A program made the position numbers and the translations under genes. Shown here one piece after another: positions 1 to 8,673 of a stretch of 47,695 nucleotides of DNA (positions within the stretch are counted from its first letter, which is position 1; each line of letters begins with the position of its first letter). Under the pieces are notes generated by a model. It was not told where the DNA came from. It saw only the letters and a list, made by a program, of their open reading frames with translations, and did not search any database. The DNA comes from Marinomonas vulgaris (GTDB lineage Bacteria; Pseudomonadota; Gammaproteobacteria; Pseudomonadales; Marinomonadaceae), in the NCBI RefSeq assembly GCF_018145875.1, contig NZ_JAGSSV010000023.1:1-47695 (forward strand), read 5' to 3'.

Positions 1-4
1 CGAA

Positions 5-1210
5 GTGAGTGACTTTTTGTGGTTTTTAACCAAATTAGGCATTCTGGGCACAATGCGAATTCTTAATCGCAGTTTCCTTAGGTGGTTAAAAGTAGCTCTT
101 GGTATAACGATAACTCAACTTTGTACACTATTTTTATTTGAATTTAGTTTTATCTCAGATAGGCCTTTAATCTATATTTTTTTGACTTTAATGAGCTTTC
201 AACTTTACGTTTTATTCATCATAAATAAACGCATAAACTCAATCAATAAGCTGGCTAAAGAATGCTACCACAATCCCTTAATGGAGCGACCTTATACAGG
301 ACGGTGCGATGATTTGTCAGCCATTGAGTTAGCTATGATATCAAAATGTGCAGAGTTAAGAGCGGTGACGGCCCGAGTGAGTGAAACGACAGACTCTCTT
401 GTGAATGATGCTAGTAAAGAAGTCCAAAACAGCCAATTAATCGATAATGAGTTGGGAGAAAAAGAAGTTTCCACTCATGCGATGTCTTTAGCTGCTGAGA
501 AAATGCTTTACTCAATTGATAATGTGGCAACGCAAGCTCAAGAGAGTAGTACGTCAGTTAAAAATGCTTTGAATAATGCAAATCAAGGCACGAACAACAT
601 TAATGATGCCCAAGAAACAGTCCATCAACTTAGTGAATATTTAGATGATTCAAAAGATGCACTTGCACAGCTTTACGAAGATGTTGATGGCATTGAAGCT
701 ATCTTAGAAATGATTCAAGGGATTTCTGAACAGACTAATTTGTTAGCTCTAAATGCTGCAATAGAAGCTGCTAGAGCGGGTGAACATGGAAGAGGTTTTG
801 CTGTAGTTGCTGATGAAGTCAGAGGTCTATCTGGGAAAACAAATGATTCCGTCGATGAAATCAGGTCGAAAATTGAACACCTACAGAAAGCTGCTCAAAA
901 AACTGGGGCACTTGTAAATGCATGTATTCAATGTTCAAGCAAAAGCGTCGAGCAATCAAAAAATAGTAAAAGCTCATTTGAAGTGATTGTGAACGATCTT
1001 TATTCCATTGAAGAAAGAAGTCGTACTACTGTCCAAGTGATTAATGAGCAGGTTCAAGTGGCGAAGGATATGAAAGATCATGTTTTTAAGATAAACAATG
1101 CCATACAGTCCACTAAAACTTTATCTTCATCTTCGGTTGGACGTTCAAATGACCTAGTTGATAAACTTGAAAGCTTACAGCGTCTTGTTAGGCAATTTAG
1201 TGACGGCTAA
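5..1210 (+). CDS. Methyl-accepting chemotaxis protein (possibly 5'-truncated by the window edge)
   Basis: Chemoreceptor signalling protein. A hydrophobic stretch near residues 28-75 can form two membrane helices. After it comes a long helical region ending in the hairpin tip that contacts CheA/Che[21 protein letters not shown] at residues 240-259, then the [12 protein letters not shown] block. No periplasmic ligand domain is visible. The segment after the helices (YTGRCDD near residue 97) resembles the linker of Aer/PAS-type receptors, so a PAS domain could lie upstream. The frame is open to the window edge. Position 5 is a GTG, and an ATG at 53 is an alternative start without a convincing ribosome site. 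The stop codon directly abuts the stop of the convergent amidotransferase gene. Family is certain; start and ligand are not. Confidence 0.85.
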   Translation: MSDFLWFLTKLGILGTMRILNRSFLRWLKVALGITITQLCTLFLFEFSFISDRPLIYIFLTLMSFQLYVLFIINKRINSINKLAKECYHNPLMERPYTGRCDDLSAIELAMISKCAELRAVTARVSETTDSLVNDASKEVQNSQLIDNELGEKEVSTHAMSLAAEKMLYSIDNVATQAQESSTSVKNALNNANQGTNNINDAQETVHQLSEYLDDSKDALAQLYEDVDGIEAILEMIQGISEQTNLLALNAAIEAARAGEHGRGFAVVADEVRGLSGKTNDSVDEIRSKIEHLQKAAQKTGALVNACIQCSSKSVEQSKNSKSSFEVIVNDLYSIEERSRTTVQVINEQVQVAKDMKDHVFKINNAIQSTKTLSSSSVGRSNDLVDKLESLQRLVRQFSDG

Positions 1211-2002
1211 TTAAGAGAGTGAAAAATCCGACAGTTTTGCTGATAAAGGCTGTATTTGGTATGTGTTGTGCTTAATGAGTGCCATATGTCCAGCAGGTAC
1301 TTGAGTCCAGCTGTCACTGCAGTGATCGAGGGGCTCTGAGCCAATGACCAAATGATCGTTGTATTTCTTAGTAAATAAACTGGGCGCTTTATCGTCACTA
1401 GAAAAGCGCACCGCAATGATGTTTTCGCCATCAGAAAAAACGGCGGTAAAGCGAAGAGGTTCAGTTATTCGCTTTTCTTTCATAATGGTTAAAATTTGCA
1501 ATAAAGTATCAGTGATGGCGTTTTGCGGGTTTTCTTCCAAGCCATTTGCAATCATCAATAAAAAAATAAGCTCAGAGTCGGTAGCCCCGTGGCGTTCGCC
1601 ATATAAATACTCAGGAATTAAGCGGTCAAGTTGCCAGCGTAAGTCGTCATAGCCGCCAATTTGTCCGTTATGCATAAAAAGCCAATTTTTGTAGCTAAAA
1701 GGGTGGCAGTTAGAGCGACTGGTCTCAGTGCCTGTTGATGCTCTTACATGGGCAAAAAACAAATTACTTTTAATGTGTCGGGCCAGGCTTTTTAAATTGC
1801 TGTCACTCCAGGCAGGGAGTATCTCATGATATAAACCTGGCTCCTCGCGTTCGTCATACCAGCCTAAGCCAAAGCCATCAGCATTAACTGTCACCGAAGA
1901 TTTGCGAGCGCTTAAACTTTGATGGATAAGAGAATGTTCTTGTTTAAAAAGTAAGGATTCAAGATAGACAGGCTCACCTTGATACGCCATCCAGCGACAC
2001 AT
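1211..2002 (-). CDS. Class II glutamine amidotransferase, YafJ type
   Basis: N-terminal-nucleophile (Ntn) glutaminase-like protein, 263 aa. Translation begins MCRWMAY, so removal of Met exposes Cys2, the catalytic nucleophile of class II amidotransferases. That fixes the start at 2002 rather than the in-frame codon 18 bp upstream. Further family marks are FFAHVRAST (residues about 94-102), the HNGQIGG loop typical of the glutamine site, and ATDSELIF. No synthetase domain follows, so the acceptor of the released ammonia is unknown; YafJ proteins have no settled function. The gene is convergent with the chemoreceptor, with no bases between the two stop codons and no obvious terminator. Confidence 0.9.
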   Translation of the reverse strand: MCRWMAYQGEPVYLESLLFKQEHSLIHQSLSARKSSVTVNADGFGLGWYDEREEPGLYHEILPAWSDSNLKSLARHIKSNLFFAHVRASTGTETSRSNCHPFSYKNWLFMHNGQIGGYDDLRWQLDRLIPEYLYGERHGATDSELIFLLMIANGLEENPQNAITDTLLQILTIMKEKRITEPLRFTAVFSDGENIIAVRFSSDDKAPSLFTKKYNDHLVIGSEPLDHCSDSWTQVPAGHMALIKHNTYQIQPLSAKLSDFSLS

Positions 2003-2114
2003 GTAAATTCTCCTAAACAACCGTAAATCTTGTGGTGTACGTTTCTTAGAAGAGAGGTTTATTTTGGTTCTCTTCTTTAGTAACAGTCGATATCAATGAA
2101 AACAGATAAAGTCC

Positions 2115-2528
2115 TTATGCTTCAGTAAGTGGATCGGTGCGAATGACGACCTTGTCACCATCAACAGTGAAGAAAAAACAATCACGACGATTAGTATGGC
2201 AAGCCGGCCCCTGCTGATCGACTTTTATTAATATAGCATCGCCATCACAATCAAACGACATTGATACTAAACGCTGACGATGACCGGAACTTTCACCTTT
2301 ACGCCAGTACGTTTGGCGTGAGCGAGACCAATAACACACTTGCCCTGTTTGTAATGTTTCTCTGATCGAGGTTTCATTCATATAGGCCAACATTAATACT
2401 TCGCCAGTGTCGTGTTGTTGAGCAATGGCGGCAACAAGGCCTTTATCGTCGGTTTTCAAATTTGCCATTACAGTATCAAGAGATAGAGATTCACCCTTGG
2501 CAAGGTTTTCGTACGTTTTTAAACTCAT
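2115..2528 (-). CDS. hisI: Phosphoribosyl-AMP cyclohydrolase
   Basis: Third step of histidine biosynthesis: hydrolytic opening of the purine ring of phosphoribosyl-AMP in the cytoplasm. The 137-aa protein carries the family blocks VLMLAYMN, YWSRSRQTYWRKGESSGH and the metal-binding stretch DCDGDAILIKVDQQGPACH followed by NRRDCF. The Asp residues bind Mg and the Cys residues bind Zn in characterised HisI. It is the stand-alone cyclohydrolase: the HisE pyrophosphohydrolase domain often fused to it is absent and is not encoded nearby. The gene is isolated from other his genes here, between yafJ-like and ffs, and is probably monocistronic. Confidence 0.96.
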   Translation of the reverse strand: MSLKTYENLAKGESLSLDTVMANLKTDDKGLVAAIAQQHDTGEVLMLAYMNETSIRETLQTGQVCYWSRSRQTYWRKGESSGHRQRLVSMSFDCDGDAILIKVDQQGPACHTNRRDCFFFTVDGDKVVIRTDPLTEA

Positions 2529-2669
2529 GCTAACTTCCTATGTGTAGATAGTGGGCTATCTTATCTTAAATGCACAAGGCGACATAGTCGCAAAACGAGT
2601 GCTAAGGACGCAGATGACCAGGCTCAATAGAATAATTTATAAGTATTTGAAAATACGTAAGAAAGGCGG

Positions 2670-2697
2670 TTGATATTTCAGATTGGCTGCGTATAAT
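2670..2697 (+). promoter_or_regulatory. Sigma70-type promoter of the 4.5S RNA gene
   Basis: TTGATA at 2670-2675 and TATAAT at 2692-2697 are separated by 16 bp, close to the sigma70 consensus. Transcription would start around 2704, giving a leader of roughly 24 nt before the mature 4.5S RNA. Such a leader is the kind RNase P removes in E. coli. Confidence 0.75.
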
Positions 2698-2727
2698 TGC
2701 GCACCAAGGTCAACAGGCCTCCTTTAT

Positions 2728-2840
2728 GGTGTCTCTGCTGGTCCCCTCGCAACAATAAACCGTTAACCTGGTCAGGTCCGGAAGGAAGCAGCCACAGCGG
2801 TGGACTTGTGTGCCGAGGTGTGGCTGGTGGAGATGCCACC
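2728..2840 (+). ncRNA. ffs: 4.5S RNA, signal recognition particle RNA (small bacterial type)
   Basis: RNA scaffold of the bacterial signal recognition particle, which binds Ffh and FtsY. The conserved core CAGGTCAGGTCCGGAAGGAA (about 2773-2793) with the GGAA tetraloop and the GCAGCC strand matches the SRP domain IV signature. The flanks pair into the expected long hairpin: GGTG/TCTC at 2728 with GAGA/CACC at 2831-2840. Length is about 113 nt, as for other gammaproteobacterial 4.5S RNAs. Ends are estimated from pairing. Open reading frames crossing it on either strand are not genes. Confidence 0.95.
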
Positions 2841-2952
2841 TTATTACAAACATCATTTTGTAAGTCATTAATACCTGATTACTTCCCTTCACTGTCATAC
2901 ATCACCTTGCACATCTAGGTTATATGTCTCTTTTGGTATTTTTTAGTTAACG

Positions 2953-2999
2953 ATGCAAAAGCAAACGCCTTGGTTGTACGCATTTGCTTTTTTACTGCA
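2953..2999. terminator. Bidirectional intrinsic terminator between ffs and msrB
   Basis: AAAAGCAAA (2957-2965) pairs with TTTGCTTTT (2983-2991), and ATGCA/TGCAT lies further out. A T-run follows on the plus strand and an equivalent run on the minus strand. It sits between the plus-strand 4.5S RNA and the end of minus-strand msrB, so it can serve both. Confidence 0.7.
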
Positions 3000-3003
3000 T
3001 TAG

Positions 3004-3390
3004 TTAGGCATTGCTTTTAAAAGTCATTGAGATGGAATTAACGCAGTGGCGGATGTTTTTATCCGTTAGTCTTTCTCCTTCAAAAACATGACCCAGATGA
3101 CCTTCGCAGTTTGCGCAGACAATCTCAATACGGCGTCCGTCGGCGTCCGGAAGACGTTTAACCGCACCGGGTATTTCATCGTCGAAACTAGGCCAGCCAC
3201 AGTGTGATAAGAACTTGTGTTCAGAAGTGTAAAGCGGCGCGTTACATTGTCTGCAAACATAAAGACCTTCTGCCACGGTATCCGTATATTCGCCGACAAA
3301 AGGCGGTTCTGTGCCTTTATTTATGATAACGCTGGCTTCTTTTGGGGTGAGCTTGTTGTAGGGTGTCGTCATGGTGTATTTGCTCTGCAT
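3004..3390 (-). CDS. msrB: Peptide-methionine (R)-S-oxide reductase
   Basis: Repairs oxidised methionine, reducing the R-sulfoxide with thioredoxin-recycled cysteines. The 128-aa protein contains two CxxC zinc motifs (CRQC near residues 46-49 and CANC near 93-96), the substrate blocks SHCGWPSFD and [11 protein letters not shown], and the catalytic RHCVNSIS near the C-terminus. The start may be the first ATG at 3390 or the in-frame ATG six codons in (3372), which gives an N-terminus more like E. coli MsrB; neither has a strong ribosome site. No signal peptide, so cytoplasmic. No msrA is fused or adjacent. Confidence 0.95.
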   Translation of the reverse strand: MQSKYTMTTPYNKLTPKEASVIINKGTEPPFVGEYTDTVAEGLYVCRQCNAPLYTSEHKFLSHCGWPSFDDEIPGAVKRLPDADGRRIEIVCANCEGHLGHVFEGERLTDKNIRHCVNSISMTFKSNA

Positions 3391-3570
3391 AGATTTTTTG
3401 TAGGGTTCTTTGTATAGAGTATCTTATATTCGTGTTTGATGTGGCAAGGTGAATACGTATTGATCGTTTGTCTGACTGGTGTTTGTGGTCCCTAAAGTGA
3501 GTTTTTGTTTTACTTTCTTATGTCATGTGCTCTAATTTTCAAATTATTAATAAAATTTAGGGGTTGTAGT

Positions 3571-3819
3571 ATGCATTATAAATTATCTTTTAGTGTTGTT
3601 TTACTAGCAAGTGCGGCCATTCTGGGTTCAAGTAATGCGCTAGCATTAGAGGATTACTGTACCCCCAAGTTAAACGATTATCTGGAAAAGCTGGAAAAAA
3701 CAGTAGACTCAAAATACCTTCCTGACAGCCAAAAAGAGACAGCTAAAAAAGTATTAGAACGTGTCAAAGCAAGCCGCAACGAGACAGAAGACTGCATTCT
3801 TGTTGATAAACTCATGTAG
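3571..3819 (+). CDS. Small secreted protein with two cysteines, unknown function
   Basis: I do not recognise this family. The ATG at 3571 follows AGGGG at good spacing and gives an 82-aa protein opening with a clear Sec signal peptide (basic start, hydrophobic core, cleavage after SNALA near residue 26). An upstream in-frame ATG at 3505 would bury this signal and is rejected. The mature part is about 56 residues, highly charged and helical (YLEKLEKTVDSK, KETAKKVLERVKASRNE). It has one Cys near each end (DYC and EDC), which could form a periplasmic disulfide. It stands alone between divergent msrB and the hybrid kinase. Confidence 0.65.
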   Translation: MHYKLSFSVVLLASAAILGSSNALALEDYCTPKLNDYLEKLEKTVDSKYLPDSQKETAKKVLERVKASRNETEDCILVDKLM

Positions 3820-3904
3820 TAAATTCATGTATTCAAACACAGTGAAAGCATGCGTCTGGTCTGAGCTTTCACAGCACCTTTAACACAGATTTTGCAGGGA
3901 AGGA

Positions 3905-6900
3905 ATGCGATCATTTGATGCTCCTTTAAATGTTGCAAGGCAGTTGGTGGGTTTGCCTTGTTCAGGGTTATTGTTCGGTGATGGTAGATGCCAGTTGTCG
4001 GGTAGTTTGCCGCAGGTAACCTCAAACAAGCTGGTTGAGTATGTTCGTCATCATTTGCCTCGTCAACGCGTTGTCTACTTAGACGTGGCAACGCAAAATA
4101 GCAAAATAAAGCTAAGCAATGTGCTGCCGAGTATTCATTGCGTGATTGTTGAACCTTTAGATCAGCAGAGGGCATGGCTTTTTTTTCTATCTCATATACC
4201 CTGTGCTTTAAGCGAAACTGTCTGTACCGATTATATTTCCAATCTTCATGATGTGTTTGTCGACCTATTACCTATCCAGCCTCCAGCAGAACGTTTTTCT
4301 TCATTGGGTTACAGCGACTTTTTCAGTCTTAATAATACCATTCCTGCTTATATTGCTTTGGTAGACGCACAGCTGCGTTATGAGTTTATTAATGATGCTT
4401 ATGAGCAGCGCTTCAACATGAGCAAAGAGAGCATTCTCGGGCAATCTGTACAGTCATGCTTATCGGTAGATACCTATTCTAAGGTAGTGGCCGAACTGCA
4501 TAAGGCCCTTAGTGGTCACAATGTCAGCTTTTATTATGAAGTTAAGCAGGGTGCGGATGGTGAACGGCGTTTCTACCAAGCGGCTTATTCGCCACGTTTT
4601 GAGCAGGGCAAGGTGACGGGATTATATTTATCGACTCAAGATGTAACCAGTCAGCGACGAACGGTTCAGACACTTAAGTGGTTGCATCAAATTACGGCCA
4701 ATACTCATCTTTCATTGGATGAAAAACTGCAAAAAATTCTTCAGTTGGGTGTTGAGCAGTTTGCTTTGCCCATTGGCTTGATCAGCTCAATTAATGCTGA
4801 TGTTTACCAGGTTGAATATTGTCAAACACCAAACGATGAAGTCGTGGCTGGAGCTCAGTTTGAACTAGGAAATACTTACTGCGTTCATACGCTTAATACT
4901 GACTCACCTGTGTCTTATTTTCATACCGCCCTTAGTGACATCAAAGAACACCCATGCTATCTGAATTTTGGTCTAGAGGCCTATATTGGTGTGGTGATTT
5001 ATGTGAATGGCCAACGTTGGGGAACGTTAAATTTTTCCAGTCCAAATCCGAAAGAGAGGGCGTTTGGCGACGATGATGACGAAATCATGAAGTTGCTTGC
5101 TCAATGGATCGGTAATGAAATCACAAGACACCAAAATCTTACTCAATTGAAGTATGCAGAGCAGCAACAGCGCCTCAATTTAGAAGCTGTTCTAGAGCAA
5201 AAACAACGATTCAAATCGCTTTTTATTAATGCGCCAGAAGCGGTCATCTTAGTGGATAAAAACCGTACAATACGGATGATCAATCCTGCCTTTATAGAGA
5301 TGTTTGGCTACGATGAGTCACAATTGTTGGGTAACACTACAGAAATGCTGTATGCAGACAATCGCGACTTCACCACTCAAGGGAAAGCGTATCGGAGTGA
5401 AGGTAGTGATGTTTTAAATCGCCATAGAGTGGAATACAAAGACAGTAATGGGCGGTGTTTCCATACCGAAACCATGACCAGCCAAATTCAGAATAAGGAT
5501 GGTAGCCTAGGTGGTTTTATCGCCCATATTCGAGATGTCAGTGAGCGTCTTGCTGTTGAGCAACAGATGCTTGAGACCAACCTACGAATGTCTATTGCCG
5601 CCGATACAGCAGGTATTGGTGTGTGGGAAATGGATTTGCATGATAAAAAAGTGCGCTGGGATGATTGGATGTATCGTCTCTACGGTGTTAGCAAAGAAGA
5701 GGGGGCTTTTCCTAGCGATGTTTGGACTGACTGCATTCATCCGGAAGATAGGCCAAAGCTAGACACGGCACTTAATTACGTTGAGACCTACAAGGAGAGG
5801 CGAGGTAAGGTAGCAGCGTCTTATATTTCGAATATAATGGATTTTGAATTCAGAGTCCTGCGCAAAGACGGTCAGACGCGCTATCTTAAATCCAATGCGG
5901 CCATGGTGTTCAACAAATCAGACGAAGCGACACACCTAGTGGGCGTGAATATGGATATTACGTCAAGCAAAGAGACAGAGGCCATATTGCGTGAAGCCAG
6001 TCAACAAGCGCTTGCTGGCAGTAGAGCCAAAAGCGATTTTTTAGCTACCATGAGTCACGAAATCAGGACCCCTTTGAATGGTATCTTGGGAATGGCAGAC
6101 CTCTTAGCTGGCAGCGATTTGAGCCTAGAACAAACTGAAATGTTAGCTATTTTGCGAGCGTCTGGAGACAGTTTGTTAGGCTTGATTAATGATTTATTAG
6201 ACTTCTCTAAAATCGAAGCCGGACAGTTGTCGATTGAACAAGTTGACTTTAATCTTGAGGATGCCATCTGCAGCGTCGTCAGCTTATTGCAATTGAGTGC
6301 TGAGAAAAAGGCGCTTTCGTTGCGAGTTGATTATCAGGCATCTTGCCCAAAGCTCTTTACCGGCGATGTGTTTCGGATTAAGCAAATTGTCACTAATCTT
6401 ATCGGCAATGCGATCAAATTTACCCAAGTGGGTGGTGTGGTGATTTCGGTGAAAGGTGTTGCGCGAGCCAATGGTTTGATCGCAGTGTCTGTTAGCGTTT
6501 CAGACACAGGAGTCGGGATTTCAGAGGCCGCTCAATTAGGTTTGTTTCAGGCCTTTACTCAAGCGGACAGCTCGATCACGCGCAAGTTTGGCGGTACTGG
6601 ACTAGGATTGGCGATTACTAAACAACTGACTGATCTGATGGGCGGTGATATTAGCCTGACCAGTGAACTCAATGTGGGATCGACTTTTACGGTAACCCTT
6701 AGTTTGCCCGAAAGTCATGTGTTGGCGAGTATTAGTCCTTCTAGTATTGAGCTTACAAAGAAGACTGAGGGCACTCGTGGCTCAGTAGCGCAAAAATCCT
6801 TACCCATGAGACGCGGTTTGATCTTGGTCGTGGAAGACATGCAAACCAATTTAGCCGTCGCGGAAGGGATGTTGACTAAGTTAGGTTTCGATGTGATTTG

Positions 6901-7615
6901 CGCCTTGAACGGAGAAATAGGCGTGCTTGAATGGGAGGAAAAGCAACCAGATCTTATTCTTATGGATTTGCATATGCCGGTGATGGATGGCTTCGAAGCC
7001 ATACGATCGATTCGTGAAGCAGAAAAAGCAAACATTGGCAAACGAGTGCCTATTTTAGCATTAACGGCCGATGTTATGCCGGATACCTTAACCGCTGTAT
7101 TCAGAGCGGGAGGAGATGGTTTGATTCCAAAGCCATTCAACCAAAAGGAGTTTATAGGTATGTTGGATGAGTTTATGCCAACGCCAAACGCATCTAATGA
7201 AACTGCAACTGCAGAGGCGACTTGTACGCCTATTATAAAATCTACCTTTATAGATACGGTTGATGTGGTGATTGCAAAGAGTGTCCTAGCAGACCTGAAG
7301 GCCGTATTAGGTGATGATTTTTTATTGTTAGTCAGCGCCTTTACTGATGACGCCGATGCCATTATGGCAACATTCCAAGCGGTATTAGTGGAAGAGAGCC
7401 GTAGCGTAGACGCTGACGTGTTAATGCGCTCTGCCCACAGTTTAAAATCCATTAGCTTGAGTGTGGGAGCGTTGCAATTATCTTCTATGGCAAAACAACT
7501 TGAGCAAGAAAGCAAAGGTGGTGCGGTATTGTTATTGAATGAAAAGCTAACAGAGATTTTGGCTTGTTATCAGCGTACGAAAGCAGAGCTTCAGAACCTA
7601 GTGGTAACCCTATGA
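3905..7615 (+). CDS. Hybrid sensor histidine kinase (PAS-GAF-PAS-PAS-HisKA-HATPase-REC-Hpt)
   Basis: A 1236-aa phosphorelay kinase. In order: an unassigned N-terminal part (1-135), PAS (about 140-255), GAF (about 270-405), PAS (about 437-550) and PAS/PAC (about 562-690). HisKA follows with phospho-acceptor His718 in SHEIRTPLNG, then HATPase_c (820-940) with NLIGNAIKF, DTGVGI and GGTGLGLAI. The receiver (972-1090) has Asp1021 in LILMDLHMP, and Hpt (1120-1215) has His1178 in AHSLKS. No membrane helix is evident, so it is probably a cytosolic sensor. The complete His-Asp-His chain suggests transfer to the receiver-GGDEF protein encoded immediately downstream, whose ATG overlaps this stop codon by the ATGA arrangement. 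The signal is unknown. Confidence 0.95.
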   Translation: MRSFDAPLNVARQLVGLPCSGLLFGDGRCQLSGSLPQVTSNKLVEYVRHHLPRQRVVYLDVATQNSKIKLSNVLPSIHCVIVEPLDQQRAWLFFLSHIPCALSETVCTDYISNLHDVFVDLLPIQPPAERFSSLGYSDFFSLNNTIPAYIALVDAQLRYEFINDAYEQRFNMSKESILGQSVQSCLSVDTYSKVVAELHKALSGHNVSFYYEVKQGADGERRFYQAAYSPRFEQGKVTGLYLSTQDVTSQRRTVQTLKWLHQITANTHLSLDEKLQKILQLGVEQFALPIGLISSINADVYQVEYCQTPNDEVVAGAQFELGNTYCVHTLNTDSPVSYFHTALSDIKEHPCYLNFGLEAYIGVVIYVNGQRWGTLNFSSPNPKERAFGDDDDEIMKLLAQWIGNEITRHQNLTQLKYAEQQQRLNLEAVLEQKQRFKSLFINAPEAVILVDKNRTIRMINPAFIEMFGYDESQLLGNTTEMLYADNRDFTTQGKAYRSEGSDVLNRHRVEYKDSNGRCFHTETMTSQIQNKDGSLGGFIAHIRDVSERLAVEQQMLETNLRMSIAADTAGIGVWEMDLHDKKVRWDDWMYRLYGVSKEEGAFPSDVWTDCIHPEDRPKLDTALNYVETYKERRGKVAASYISNIMDFEFRVLRKDGQTRYLKSNAAMVFNKSDEATHLVGVNMDITSSKETEAILREASQQALAGSRAKSDFLATMSHEIRTPLNGILGMADLLAGSDLSLEQTEMLAILRASGDSLLGLINDLLDFSKIEAGQLSIEQVDFNLEDAICSVVSLLQLSAEKKALSLRVDYQASCPKLFTGDVFRIKQIVTNLIGNAIKFTQVGGVVISVKGVARANGLIAVSVSVSDTGVGISEAAQLGLFQAFTQADSSITRKFGGTGLGLAITKQLTDLMGGDISLTSELNVGSTFTVTLSLPESHVLASISPSSIELTKKTEGTRGSVAQKSLPMRRGLILVVEDMQTNLAVAEGMLTKLGFDVICALNGEIGVLEWEEKQPDLILMDLHMPVMDGFEAIRSIREAEKANIGKRVPILALTADVMPDTLTAVFRAGGDGLIPKPFNQKEFIGMLDEFMPTPNASNETATAEATCTPIIKSTFIDTVDVVIAKSVLADLKAVLGDDFLLLVSAFTDDADAIMATFQAVLVEESRSVDADVLMRSAHSLKSISLSVGALQLSSMAKQLEQESKGGAVLLLNEKLTEILACYQRTKAELQNLVVTL

Positions 7616-8547
7616 AGGTACTTATAGTCGACGATACCAACACAGATCGTGTGTTGCTCAAGTTGTACTTATCAAAACTAGACTGCGTGGTGATTGAAGC
7701 ACACGACGGTCAAGAAGCCATCGATCTTTTTCTTGAACATGGGCAAGATTTAGATCTTATCCTGATGGACGTGACCATGCCAAATGTCAGTGGCATTGAG
7801 GCTGTGAAAGCGATTCGCTCTATCCAAGAGTCACAAAAACAAGAGTGGCTTCCGGTTATTTTTCTTAGTGCTAGCTCGGAAGAAGAGAGCATTGTAGAAG
7901 GCATTTTAGCGGGTGGCGATGACTACTTAATCAAGCCCATCAGCCAAAAAATTCTGTCTGTTAAAATGCTGGCAATGCAGCGCATTGCTGACATGAGGAG
8001 ACGTCTTGTTGAAACGAACTTGGCCTTGGAGCGTCTGGCTTCAACGGATTATTTAACCGGTGTGGCTAGCCGACGTGCTTTTGAAAGCGCCCTTGAACAG
8101 GCAATGCTGCATTTCCGTGAGATTCACATGCCCTTTGCCTGCGGCATGTTTGATTTAGATAAGTTCAAAGCGGTAAATGATACTTTCGGTCACGATGCGG
8201 GCGATGAAGTGTTAATTAAGGTGGTTCAGTGTGTCAGGGCAAGCCTCAACGATAAAGTGATTATCGGTCGCCTTGGAGGGGAAGAATTTGGCGTTATTTT
8301 AGAAAACCTTAACGAAGCGGATGCGTTTGCCGCTTTCGATAAAGTTCGCAAATACATTGAAAGCCATGTGACAACATTTGAAGGGCATGACATTCCTGTC
8401 ACCGTCAGTATCGGCGTTGCCATGTTTCATTCTGTTGAGAATGACAACATCAATACATTGATTAAACGCGCAGACCAAGCCTTGTATGAAGCCAAAAGAT
8501 CGGGTCGAAATCGAGTTATTTATCACGCTCGTAATATGGTCCATTAA
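7612..8547 (+). CDS. Response regulator with GGDEF diguanylate cyclase output
   Basis: 311 aa: a receiver domain (residues 1-125, phospho-acceptor Asp53 in LILMDVTMP, acidic pair D7-D8) joined by a helical linker to a GGDEF domain (about 145-305). The active-site motif is GGEEF at residues 222-226, one of the functional variants, so cyclic di-GMP synthesis from two GTP is expected. The RxxD product-inhibition site usually just upstream is not in register (R209, D214). The start is the ATG at 7612, overlapping the kinase stop (ATGA), which implies translational coupling. It is the natural target of the upstream kinase's Hpt domain. A strong terminator follows. Confidence 0.95.
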   Translation: MKVLIVDDTNTDRVLLKLYLSKLDCVVIEAHDGQEAIDLFLEHGQDLDLILMDVTMPNVSGIEAVKAIRSIQESQKQEWLPVIFLSASSEEESIVEGILAGGDDYLIKPISQKILSVKMLAMQRIADMRRRLVETNLALERLASTDYLTGVASRRAFESALEQAMLHFREIHMPFACGMFDLDKFKAVNDTFGHDAGDEVLIKVVQCVRASLNDKVIIGRLGGEEFGVILENLNEADAFAAFDKVRKYIESHVTTFEGHDIPVTVSIGVAMFHSVENDNINTLIKRADQALYEAKRSGRNRVIYHARNMVH

Positions 8548-8611
8548 ATCTACGTATGCTAATTAATGTGGTTTTCCACTTTACTGGTCAGTTAGGCAAG
8601 CAAACAGGCAT

Positions 8612-8645
8612 ATAAAAGCCGATGACTAAAGTCATCGGCTTTTAT
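8612..8645. terminator. Bidirectional intrinsic terminator between the GGDEF regulator and leuA
   Basis: A perfect 15-bp stem, ATAAAAGCCGATGAC (8612-8626) and its complement (8631-8645), with a TAAA loop. Both ends are A/T-rich, so either strand reads as a GC stem followed by U residues. It ends the signalling operon (plus) and leuA (minus). Confidence 0.9.
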
Positions 8646-8673
8646 ATTGTAAAGAAACCAAGGTGCTTACGAT

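Noticed and set aside
2843..2861. Terminator immediately after the 4.5S RNA (TTACAAA/TTTTGTAA hairpin)
   Set aside because: A weak AT-only stem with no T-run; the stronger hairpin at 2953-2999 is a better candidate.
2697..2918. Open frames across the 4.5S RNA on both strands
   Set aside because: They coincide with the SRP RNA core and have no ribosome site or family resemblance.
3825..4175. 116-aa minus-strand open frame over the start of the hybrid kinase
   Set aside because: No ribosome site or motifs; it overlaps the kinase N-terminus, which has a good start context.
6715..7515. 266-aa antisense open frame inside the hybrid kinase gene
   Set aside because: The plus strand here encodes the receiver and Hpt domains with intact motifs. 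The antisense product is a Ser/Asn/Ile-rich shadow of the coding frame.
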